Of a DNA stretch of 64,000 bases, positions 17,205-24,285 are shown piece by piece (the stretch's first letter is position 1; every line of letters starts with the position of its first letter). The translations under genes were made by a program, and so were the position numbers. The stretch is from Rossellomorea orangium (GTDB lineage: Bacteria > Bacillota > Bacilli > Bacillales > Bacillaceae_B): the NCBI RefSeq assembly GCF_019334305.1, contig NZ_JAHWGH010000014.1, positions 124,001 through 188,000 of the forward strand, in the 5' to 3' direction. The notes beneath the pieces are model-generated. The model ran no database searches, was not told the origin of the DNA, and worked only from the letters and a program-made list of their open reading frames with translations.

Positions 17205-17236
17205 ATGACAAATGTCATAAGGGAGAAATTGTCATG
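17205..17236 (-). promoter_or_regulatory. DesR-box-like inverted repeat upstream of des
   Basis: ATGACA, two bases, TGTCAT at 17205-17218, then a further GTCATG at 17231-17236 and GTCAT at 17191. The site is about 90 bases before the des start. B. subtilis DesR binds GTCAT-type repeats before des, so this resembles a DesR site. Confidence 0.55.
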
Positions 17237-17355
17237 CGCTTTCATTAAGGGAAATCCTTGATATCACTCACTTCTTTGAACAACTAGTTCCATTTCAATC
17301 GGTATTATTATTTTTGAAGAAATGAAAAATATTCTTATTCCCCTGAAAAAAAGCA

Positions 17356-17389
17356 TAAAAATAGGAGCTCCGGAATAAACCGAAGCTCA
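17356..17389 (-). terminator. Intrinsic terminator of the aldo/keto reductase gene
   Basis: GAGCTTCGG, six-base loop, CCGGAGCTC, then TATTTTTA on the minus strand. Confidence 0.7.
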
Positions 17390-17425
17390 CACTTGGACCC
17401 TCAAACCAATTGAAGATATTTTCAG

Positions 17426-18259
17426 TTAAAAATTAAATTCATCCGGATCCGGACCACTGCGCAGATTCTCATTCAGTTCATCCAATCGGTTCATTTCCTC
17501 TTCAGATAATGTGAAATCATACAATTGAATGTTCTCAAGAATTCTCGACTCGGTCATGGATTTAGGGATGGTGATGACACCGTGCTGCAAATCCCAACGA
17601 AGGATCACTTGGGCCGCTGATTTATTGTGATCATCAGCGATTCCCTTGATTGTTTCATTTTTCAATAGTTCCGCATTCATCAATGGAGACCAGGCTTCCA
17701 CATGGATGTCATGCTTCTCACAAAACGCTCGAACCTCTGATTGAGTCAGCTTTGGATGGAACTCGATTTGATTGATGACTGGTTTGATATCCGCTTCACT
17801 TAGTAACCTCTCCAAGTGATTCACCTGGAAATTACTCACTCCAATCGATTTTACACGGCCATCTTTGTATAGGGATTCAAGTGCTTTCCATGGTTCCATG
17901 TACTTGTCATTCCCTGGCCAGTGAATCAAATAGAGATCAAGATAATCAAGACCCATTTTCTCCAGGCTTTCGTCATAAGCGGCAATCGTTTCATCATACG
18001 TCAAACCATTGTTCCATACCTTGGAAGTGACGAACAATTCTTCACGTGTGACGAGACCGGCTTCAATAGCACTCTTGATCCCTTTTCCTACAGCTGCTTC
18101 ATTTTCGTAAATGGCCGCTGTATCAATGCTGCGGTAGCCGATTTTGATTGCTGTTTGCACCGCTTGCTCCAAGGCAGGACCGTCTTCGACACGGAATACA
18201 CCATATCCTACTTCGGGCATTTCTATATCATTATTTAAAGTGATAGATTTGATGGTCAT
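17426..18259 (-). CDS. Aldo/keto reductase (YvgN/glyoxal reductase-like)
   Basis: The 277-aa cytoplasmic NADPH-dependent reductase has the catalytic tetrad Asp46, Tyr51, Lys80 and His113 in IDTAAIY, VTSKVW and LIHWPG, plus the cofactor motif IPKSMTESRILEN near the C-terminus. Length and sequence match the B. subtilis YvgN/YtbE group that reduces methylglyoxal and other aldehydes. It is a single gene with its own terminator. Confidence 0.9.
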   Translation of the reverse strand: MTIKSITLNNDIEMPEVGYGVFRVEDGPALEQAVQTAIKIGYRSIDTAAIYENEAAVGKGIKSAIEAGLVTREELFVTSKVWNNGLTYDETIAAYDESLEKMGLDYLDLYLIHWPGNDKYMEPWKALESLYKDGRVKSIGVSNFQVNHLERLLSEADIKPVINQIEFHPKLTQSEVRAFCEKHDIHVEAWSPLMNAELLKNETIKGIADDHNKSAAQVILRWDLQHGVITIPKSMTESRILENIQLYDFTLSEEEMNRLDELNENLRSGPDPDEFNF

Positions 18260-18400
18260 ACCTATCCTCTCCTTTTACATGAAAGTAATATGCTTCTTGA
18301 AGAAACATGTACCCAGTATGAACCATGATCGGGAACTTGAGAAGTAGGCACTTATTTGTGGGATAGGCACCTTGAAGTAACTGAGTGGATGACTATAATA

Positions 18401-18434
18401 AAAAAAGAGCGTGGAAACTCTCTTCCACACTCTT
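18401..18434 (-). terminator. Intrinsic terminator of the methyltransferase gene
   Basis: AGAGTGTGGAA stem paired with TTCCACGCTCT and a following T run on the minus strand; it touches the stop codon. Confidence 0.8.
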
Positions 18435-19372
18435 TACACACATACCAATATCTGTCTGACGAATCTCCCTTTACTCACTTCACAGCGGTCGATAATATCG
18501 AAGCCCGCTTTGGCCACATTGGCATCCACATCTTCAAGGGTCACGATGACGACTTTATCAGCAAATCGTCTCGCACTCCTTAACATTTCCAGCTGCTCAT
18601 CATCTGAAATGACGGAGCAAAGGTTATAAGGAAGGTCAATGACGGCTACATCATAGCTTCCTGTTACATCATTGATGTCCCTTAATGACACATCTCCTTC
18701 AAATCCAAAGTGAGCGATATTCTCCCTGACCCCATCGAGGATCAGCGGATTGCGATCACTGCCGACGATATCGATTCCCATGGATAAAGCCTCAACAAGG
18801 ACCGTCCCGATTCCACAGCAAGGATCGATCATTTTCACCCCACTCGTTTCAGGAGCCGCAATGTTCACGACAGCCCTGGCAACACGGGTACTCAGTGCGG
18901 TTGAGTAACTATGGGGCTTTTTCACATGGTGCAGCCATACGGCTTCATTTCTTACATACTTTCCAAACACCCATCGGTCATGAGCCTGGATGATCCCGTA
19001 CCAGATATGCGGCTCGACTAGCTCTGCCTCCCCTTTCAGGTGCAGACCGACTTCCTTTTCGATTTTGCGCAGCTTCTTAAAGCCTACTTTCTCTGCATCA
19101 GGATTCTGGACGAATACAACCTTGAATCCATCCACTGCTTCTAATTGATGTATATGATTCAGTAATTCATCGAACTCGCCAGCTTCACATATGATTTCAA
19201 GTCTTTCACGAATGAAAGGACTTCTACTCGGATCGATTTCAATACTGCTTTCGAGAATGCTAGATTCAGAATCCTCACCAAACAGGATGCGTCTCTCCAA
19301 AGCACATAGGGAGGCTTCATTCGGTTCCCATGAATACGTATATAAATAGTTTTTCGTTTCGATTATGATCAA
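18434..19372 (-). CDS. TRM11-like SAM-dependent methyltransferase
   Basis: The 312-aa protein has an N-terminal RNA-binding-like region and a C-terminal Rossmann methyltransferase domain with the SAM-binding motif DPCCGIGTV (183-191) and the catalytic DLPYN (246-250). DPPY/DLPY motifs act on exocyclic amino groups, and this layout matches bacterial TRM11/TrmN-type guanosine or adenosine methyltransferases of tRNA or rRNA. The substrate is not determined. It is preceded by a gap holding a copy of the dispersed hairpin element. Confidence 0.8.
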   Translation of the reverse strand: MIIIETKNYLYTYSWEPNEASLCALERRILFGEDSESSILESSIEIDPSRSPFIRERLEIICEAGEFDELLNHIHQLEAVDGFKVVFVQNPDAEKVGFKKLRKIEKEVGLHLKGEAELVEPHIWYGIIQAHDRWVFGKYVRNEAVWLHHVKKPHSYSTALSTRVARAVVNIAAPETSGVKMIDPCCGIGTVLVEALSMGIDIVGSDRNPLILDGVRENIAHFGFEGDVSLRDINDVTGSYDVAVIDLPYNLCSVISDDEQLEMLRSARRFADKVVIVTLEDVDANVAKAGFDIIDRCEVSKGRFVRQILVCV

Positions 19373-19417
19373 CTCCGTATGATGTTCAACTATTGCACCT
19401 CACCATTGTATCATAAA

Positions 19418-19454
19418 AGAGGGACGGACCTCCGTTTCGGAGGTCCGTCCCTCT
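19418..19454. repeat. Dispersed GAGGGACGGACCT element as a perfect 17-bp hairpin
   Basis: AGAGGGACGGACCTCCG, loop TTT, then the exact complement. This is the tightest copy in the window: both arms are perfect and only three bases separate them. It lies between the nucleosidase stop and the methyltransferase start, on the same-strand gene pair. Confidence 0.9.
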
Positions 19455-19462
19455 AGAATGTA

Positions 19463-20323
19463 TTACTTCATTTCTGAAATATACTCTTTCACTACTTCAA
19501 ATACGTATTCCTGATTAGCAGCGGCGGTGTCCGGGTTGTATGCTCCACCGTTCGTTTTGTTGTTGGACAACACGCGGATTCCAAGGAACGGGACTTCATA
19601 GGCACCGGCGATTTGTGCTGCCGATGCGCCTTCCATTTCTTCTACAGACGTACCGTATTTCTCATGAAACCATTGGATGCGATCGACTTCGTTATTCCAC
19701 ACGTCGGCAGAACCGATCGTCCCTTCCACGACTTTCCCTTTTTTGTACATGTCCTTTACGGCTTTGGCCGCAGCAAGTAACTCTTCATCTCCATCGAAGT
19801 AACGGATTTTTTCAGCATTCGGATCTTCCCCTGCACTACCCTCAGATGCCATCAGATCCATCGGCTTCCAGGCAGTCGGCTCGATCCCTTCTTCATCTGC
19901 CAGATTGCCTGTTTTTAACGAACCAAGATTCACGGTTCTTTCACCTAAAACGATATCAAACACGTTCAGTTCCGGGTCATGACCGCCGGATGTCCCTTGA
20001 TTGATGATGGCGATGGGGTTATATCTTTCAATGGCTACAGCCGTTGCCGCTGCCGTATTTTCCATTCCTTTTCCTGTCTTCGTCACGATGACAGGGTAGC
20101 CATCCAGCGTTCCTTTGTAAAAAACGAACGATCCGGATGTTTCTTCTTTCACATGTTCAAGTTTACCTGCGAACTTTTCAGCTTCAATCGGCATTGGACC
20201 TTGTATGATGATCGGTTGCTCTTCCTTTTTTTCCTTTGCTTCCGTTGGGGCTGAACTGCAGCCAGTGAATACAGATAGTGCAAGTACAGATAGTGCTGCA
20301 AATGAGGCCATTTTCTTTTTCAT
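19463..20323 (-). CDS. Lipoprotein of the purine nucleoside phosphorylase/MTAN superfamily
   Basis: The 286-aa product has a lipoprotein signal (ALSVFTGC, lipid-bearing Cys22), a short Lys/Glu-rich linker and a PNP_UDP_1 domain: IINQGTSGGHDP, VVEGTIGSADVW, EMEGASAAQIAG and IRVLSNN. The relatives cleave the N-glycosidic bond of methylthioadenosine, adenosylhomocysteine or purine nucleosides. As a lipoprotein it would act outside the membrane, so it may salvage nucleosides from the medium. The guanine riboswitch in its leader points to a purine substrate rather than methylthioadenosine. Confidence 0.85.
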   Translation of the reverse strand: MKKKMASFAALSVLALSVFTGCSSAPTEAKEKKEEQPIIIQGPMPIEAEKFAGKLEHVKEETSGSFVFYKGTLDGYPVIVTKTGKGMENTAAATAVAIERYNPIAIINQGTSGGHDPELNVFDIVLGERTVNLGSLKTGNLADEEGIEPTAWKPMDLMASEGSAGEDPNAEKIRYFDGDEELLAAAKAVKDMYKKGKVVEGTIGSADVWNNEVDRIQWFHEKYGTSVEEMEGASAAQIAGAYEVPFLGIRVLSNNKTNGGAYNPDTAAANQEYVFEVVKEYISEMK

Positions 20324-20473
20324 TTGAATCTCTCCCTTTTCTAGTTGATGGAATCCCTAGTCTGTCTTGGTCCAAAGAAAAAGACCTGAAATGATAGAGT
20401 GAATCCTACCTTCCAGACCTCCCGAAGTCAAAGTATAAGTATATGGCAAAACACGCCAAAAACCGAACACCTT

Positions 20474-20545
20474 AACTCGTAGTCTAGTTCTTATAATGGG
20501 AACCAGGTAGAAACGCTCAGACCATATTACCGAGGATATACGAGT
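20474..20545 (-). promoter_or_regulatory. Guanine-class purine riboswitch aptamer
   Basis: On the minus strand P1 is ACTCGTA paired with TACGAGT, L2 is TAATATGG, J2/3 is GTTTCTACC and J3/1 is GACTACG. P2 (CTCGG/CTGAG) and P3 (TGGTTC/GAACTA) both pair. The specificity base in GACTACG is C, which selects guanine or hypoxanthine. It lies about 150 bases upstream of the nucleosidase lipoprotein gene. The expression platform between them was not clearly resolved. Confidence 0.88.
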
Positions 20546-20571
20546 GACACTATGTAATTGTGCTACGGTGT

Positions 20572-20600
20572 TACTATAACAAATCCCATTTACCAATTCA
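20572..20600 (-). promoter_or_regulatory. Promoter upstream of the guanine riboswitch
   Basis: TTGAAT, 17 bases, TATAGT on the minus strand, ending about 27 bases before the aptamer. Confidence 0.65.
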
Positions 20601-20685
20601 ACCAAAATACGAATTTTATTTTAAATTTTATTTTTAATGTTCGTGTTTTTCGTTTTCTCTTACTTTTGCAAGTTAAGCCAATCAT

Positions 20686-20713
20686 TTGAAATCTAAAGAC
20701 AGAATACTATAAT
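20686..20713 (+). promoter_or_regulatory. Promoter of the Gfo/Idh/MocA oxidoreductase gene
   Basis: TTGAAA, 16 bases, TATAAT on the plus strand, 27 bases upstream of the start codon. Confidence 0.65.
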
Positions 20714-20739
20714 GAAAGAAAAACGATGAGGTGCAAAAT

Positions 20740-21639
20740 ATGAAAATCGGACTTATCGGATTAGGTGATATTGCGAGAAAAGCGTACCTGCCCGTCCTTT
20801 CAGAAAAAGAAGGTGTCGAGCTGGTTCTGTGTACTAGAAACGAAGAAACACTTCATAAACTGGCTGAGCAATATCGAATCGAACACCGGGTTCAACAAGT
20901 GGAAGAATTGATTGCCCTGGATATCGACGCAACCTTCGTGAGTACGGCTACAGAGGCCCATTTTGAGATAGCGGAAAAGCTCATAGAAAACGGCATACAT
21001 GTGTACATAGACAAACCGATTTCCCTTAACTTACAAGAAACCGAGCGAATCGTTCAACTCGCGAAAGACAGCGGGAAGATTGCCATGGTTGGATTCAACC
21101 GACGCTTCATTCCGAAGGTGAAGGAACTTAAAAAACATGGAAAACCGAGCTTCCTATTAATGCAAAAAAATAGATTTGCTGCTCCCGACGAGCCAAGAAG
21201 ATTCGTCGTTGAAGATTTCATTCATGTAGTCGATACACTCCGTTTCCTGATGGATTCAAAGGTGAAGGATGTACAGGTTCAGTCCTTGAAAAAAGGGGAC
21301 CTCCTTCATCATCTCATCATCCAGCTCATCGGTGAGGACTGTACGGCTGTCGGGATCATGAACCGTGATGGCGGTGTGACGGAAGAAATCATCGAATACT
21401 CTGCGGATCATCACAAATATGTCGTCAACAGCCTCGTGGAGACGACCCATTATCATAACAAGGAAAAGAGCATTTCTTCTTTTGGGGACTGGGAACCTAC
21501 TCTATTCAAGCGGGGATTTTATGATCTTGTCGATCACTTCATTGAGTGTGTGGAAACTGGGAAAGAACCTGCCCCCTCCATTGAGGACTCATTGATTACC
21601 CATGAGATTTGCGAACGAATTGTTGGCATGATTGAGTAG
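20740..21639 (+). CDS. Gfo/Idh/MocA-family NAD(P)-dependent oxidoreductase
   Basis: The 299-aa protein starts MKIGLIGLGDIARKAYLPVL, a Rossmann dinucleotide fold with GLGDIA. It has the EKP-like motif IDKPISLN near residue 95 and the C-terminal alpha/beta domain (HVVDTLRFL, GDWEPTLFKRGFYDLVDHF). Family members oxidise or reduce sugars and cyclitols, or biliverdin-like substrates; this substrate is unknown. ATG at 20740 follows GATGAGGTG at a suitable distance. It stands as a single gene. Confidence 0.85.
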   Translation: MKIGLIGLGDIARKAYLPVLSEKEGVELVLCTRNEETLHKLAEQYRIEHRVQQVEELIALDIDATFVSTATEAHFEIAEKLIENGIHVYIDKPISLNLQETERIVQLAKDSGKIAMVGFNRRFIPKVKELKKHGKPSFLLMQKNRFAAPDEPRRFVVEDFIHVVDTLRFLMDSKVKDVQVQSLKKGDLLHHLIIQLIGEDCTAVGIMNRDGGVTEEIIEYSADHHKYVVNSLVETTHYHNKEKSISSFGDWEPTLFKRGFYDLVDHFIECVETGKEPAPSIEDSLITHEICERIVGMIE

Positions 21640-21930
21640 TTGGGACAAAGGGACGTATTCACTGTCCCTCTCCCTTCCCCTTTTTCCCTCTAGGGTTAAT
21701 CCTCCTCTAATCATTGAATAGACTTTATTCGAGATTCTTCATATGGTTATGATGTTTCCTCAACTTCCCATTCCAAACCAACAGAAGTACTAGTTCCAAA
21801 GAATGAGTATTTATCATTTGAGACAATATATTTTTCAGACAATTGTTACTATTGAGTGATATACGTTTTCCTTTTCCTTTTGTATACTTTAATCGAAACG
21901 TTTCACTAAATTGAAAGGACGTGAAGGATA
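21640..21930. other. Intergenic region with a GGGAC short inverted repeat and GAAACGTTTC palindrome
   Basis: GGGACAAAGGGACG with a nearby CTGTCCC (21642-21668) is a weaker relative of the dispersed hairpin family. GAAACGTTTC (21895-21904) lies 26 bases before the next start codon and could be an operator of a LacI-type regulator; its match to a CcpA cre site is poor. No gene is seen. Confidence 0.4.
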
Positions 21931-23283
21931 TTGAAAAAAATAATGTCACTGCTTCTCCTCATTGCTCTGGTTGTCAGTTCCGCCCTTCCAGCGGCCGCTT
22001 CAGCCAAGTATCAAACCAAAGGAAAAGAGATCGCTTTATCCAAACAATTGAAAGCGATTTCAAAAAATACCTACCGATACTTCGAAGATTTCACCGATAA
22101 ACAAACCGGCCTTACGTACGATGCGGTACGAATGGAGAATGGGGAAATCACTTCCCAGCAATTCACTTCACCAACCAACATTTCGATGTATATGATGAGT
22201 ACTATTTCAGCAGCTGAAGTGGGCATCATTTCAAGAGAAACAGCTGTCAAGAATATTAATAAAACGTTGACATCCTTAGAGGGCATGGAGAAATGGAACG
22301 GACTATTTTACAACTGGTATTATACGGAGGATGCGTCCCTCATGACGGATTGGGGACAATTCATTTCTACCGTCGACAATGGATGGCTATCTGCCGGATT
22401 GATTGTAGTCGGTCAGGCTTATCCTGAACTCTATGACCGGACCCATGCTCTTGTTGAAGAGATGGATTATTCGACCCTGTACACTCCTGAAGTAGGACAA
22501 ATGAGGGGCGGATATGATGTAGCGGCCGGAAGCTATACCGCTCACCATTATGGTGCTTTCTATACAGAACCAAGGGTGGCGAGCTATATCGCCATCGGGA
22601 AAGAAGATGTGCCGAGAGAGCATTGGTGGAGAATGTTCCGCACCATGCCTGAAAGCTGGGATTGGCAGGCACAGATTCCTGAAGGTCACACTGAAACGTA
22701 TGATGGTGTAGATGTCTTCGAAGGACATTACAGCTACAAGGGCACCAAGTATGTGCCGAGCTGGGGTGGAAGCATGTTCGAAGCTTTGATGCCACAGCTT
22801 GTACTGAAGGAAAAGGAACTCGGAAAAAATGCACTCGGATTGAATAATAAGCGTCATGTCGATATTCAGATTCAATATGCCAAAGAGCAGGGCTATGCTG
22901 CTTGGGGCATGTCACCAGCTGCGACACCGGATAATTACTCTGAATTCGCCGCTACACCACTTGGGATGGATGGCTATAAGTCAGATGGTACGGTCACTCC
23001 ACATGCCACTTTCCTGGCACTGGAGTACGCCCCGATGGAAGCATTTAAAAACATTCAGGCGTTGAAACGTTTCGATATGTACGGCAAATACGGATTCCTT
23101 GATTCCGTTAACGTAGAAACGGGAGAAGTGACCAATGCCTATCTTGCGTTAGATCAAGGGATGACAATGATCTCAATCGTCAACTACTTAAAGGATGGAG
23201 TCATCAGGGATTACTTCCACAAAGATTCTATAGGAAAATCACCAGAGGATCTGTTGATAAAAGAAACATTTTCTATAAAATAG
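21931..23283 (+). CDS. Secreted glucoamylase-like hydrolase (PF10091/DUF3131 type)
   Basis: The 450-aa protein begins with a Sec signal peptide (MKKIMSLLLLIALVVSSALP, cleavage probably after AAASA). The mature domain is an (alpha/alpha)6-barrel type with NTYRYFEDFTD, GLTYDAV, SMYMMSTISA, WNGLFYNWY, VDNGWLSAGL, SWGGSMFEALMPQL and the Ala/Gly-rich C-terminal LALEYAP. This pattern matches the bacterial glucoamylase family, some members of which are beta-1,2-glucan hydrolases. The start is TTG at 21931 with AAAGGACG 11 bases upstream; ATG at 21943 is an alternative. The true glycan is unknown. Confidence 0.82.
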   Translation: MKKIMSLLLLIALVVSSALPAAASAKYQTKGKEIALSKQLKAISKNTYRYFEDFTDKQTGLTYDAVRMENGEITSQQFTSPTNISMYMMSTISAAEVGIISRETAVKNINKTLTSLEGMEKWNGLFYNWYYTEDASLMTDWGQFISTVDNGWLSAGLIVVGQAYPELYDRTHALVEEMDYSTLYTPEVGQMRGGYDVAAGSYTAHHYGAFYTEPRVASYIAIGKEDVPREHWWRMFRTMPESWDWQAQIPEGHTETYDGVDVFEGHYSYKGTKYVPSWGGSMFEALMPQLVLKEKELGKNALGLNNKRHVDIQIQYAKEQGYAAWGMSPAATPDNYSEFAATPLGMDGYKSDGTVTPHATFLALEYAPMEAFKNIQALKRFDMYGKYGFLDSVNVETGEVTNAYLALDQGMTMISIVNYLKDGVIRDYFHKDSIGKSPEDLLIKETFSIK

Positions 23284-23412
23284 GTCCTGTAAAACACTGT
23301 AAGTCCAAGCGATATTGCTTGGACTTTTTACTTTATCCAAATCACAAACAGTTCCAACGATTACTTCGCCTTCAATCAGGGAATATCTAAAGTAAAAAAG
23401 GAGTATAGTATC

Positions 23413-24252
23413 ATGCCAGAGGGTCCCGAAATCAGAAGAGCAGCCGATAACATTGAGCGTGCTCTTAGAAATAAAACTGTACAGGATATCTATTTTGCCT
23501 TTCCTCATTTGGAAGGGTACGAAGACCTGTTAAGGGGAGCCATCGTGACACGTGTCGATACGAAGGGCAAAGCCATGCTCATTAAATTTGATAATGGTTT
23601 CACCATTTACTCCCACAATCAACTCTATGGAAAATGGTATATCCGTAACCTTTACAACTATCCAAAAACCAACCGACAGCTCCGCCTCGCACTTCACAAC
23701 GAGAAGAAATCGGCTCTTCTCTACAGTGCATCGGATATTGAAGTCCTACGGGATGAAGAAGTGCCGGAACATCCCTTCATTTCTAAGGTGGGCCCTGATC
23801 TATTAAGCGAAAAGGTAACAGTCGATGATCTGTTCGAGCGTATGAAGGACAAGAGATTTCGAAACCGAAAATGGGCAATTCTATTATTGGACCAAGGCTT
23901 CGTAGCCGGAATCGGAAATTATTTGAGATCCGAGATCATGTTCACCTCAGGTATCCACCCTTCCCTTCGACCAATCGATTGCCCACCGGATCAGTTGAAG
24001 ATAGCGGCTGAAAGCATCATCCACTTAGTGAAGCAGTCGTATGAAACGGGCGGGATCACGAATGATCTTGAGCTTGCAAAGAAGTTGAAAGCAGAAGGTG
24101 TGAAGCGTTCCCGTTATCGGCACTGGGTATTTAATCGTGAAGAGGCATCATGCTTCATATGCGGAAGTGAAATCGAGAAGACCGTTGCAGCTTCAAGGCG
24201 GCTGTATTTCTGTCCGGTATGTCAGGCACTTCCTGACAAAAAAGGTGTCTGA
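23413..24252 (+). CDS. nei: Endonuclease VIII-type DNA glycosylase/AP lyase
   Basis: The 279-aa base-excision-repair enzyme begins MPEGPEIRRAADNI; after Met removal Pro2 is the catalytic nucleophile and Glu3 assists. A helix-two-turn-helix (GFVAGIGNYLRSEIMF) and a C-terminal zinc finger (C-x2-C...C-x2-C in CFICGSEIE.../FCPVCQ) follow. It removes oxidised pyrimidines or purines and cuts at the abasic site. The Nei rather than MutM assignment rests on the PEGPEIRR start and overall length. Confidence 0.88.
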   Translation: MPEGPEIRRAADNIERALRNKTVQDIYFAFPHLEGYEDLLRGAIVTRVDTKGKAMLIKFDNGFTIYSHNQLYGKWYIRNLYNYPKTNRQLRLALHNEKKSALLYSASDIEVLRDEEVPEHPFISKVGPDLLSEKVTVDDLFERMKDKRFRNRKWAILLLDQGFVAGIGNYLRSEIMFTSGIHPSLRPIDCPPDQLKIAAESIIHLVKQSYETGGITNDLELAKKLKAEGVKRSRYRHWVFNREEASCFICGSEIEKTVAASRRLYFCPVCQALPDKKGV

Positions 24253-24276
24253 CCGTTTGCGGGTCAGACACCTTTT
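24240..24276 (+). terminator. Bidirectional terminator between nei and the ABC permease
   Basis: AAAAGGTGTCTGACC, six-base loop, GGTCAGACACCTTTT. Both flanks have T/A runs, so it can end both convergent genes. The GGTGTCTGAC core resembles the terminator after htpX near 45.05 kb. Confidence 0.85.
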
Positions 24277-24285
24277 CATTTCATT

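Noticed and set aside
21890-21908. CcpA cre site before the glucoamylase-like gene
   Set aside because: GAAACGTTTC is palindromic, but several consensus positions of a cre site do not match, so only a general operator is suggested.
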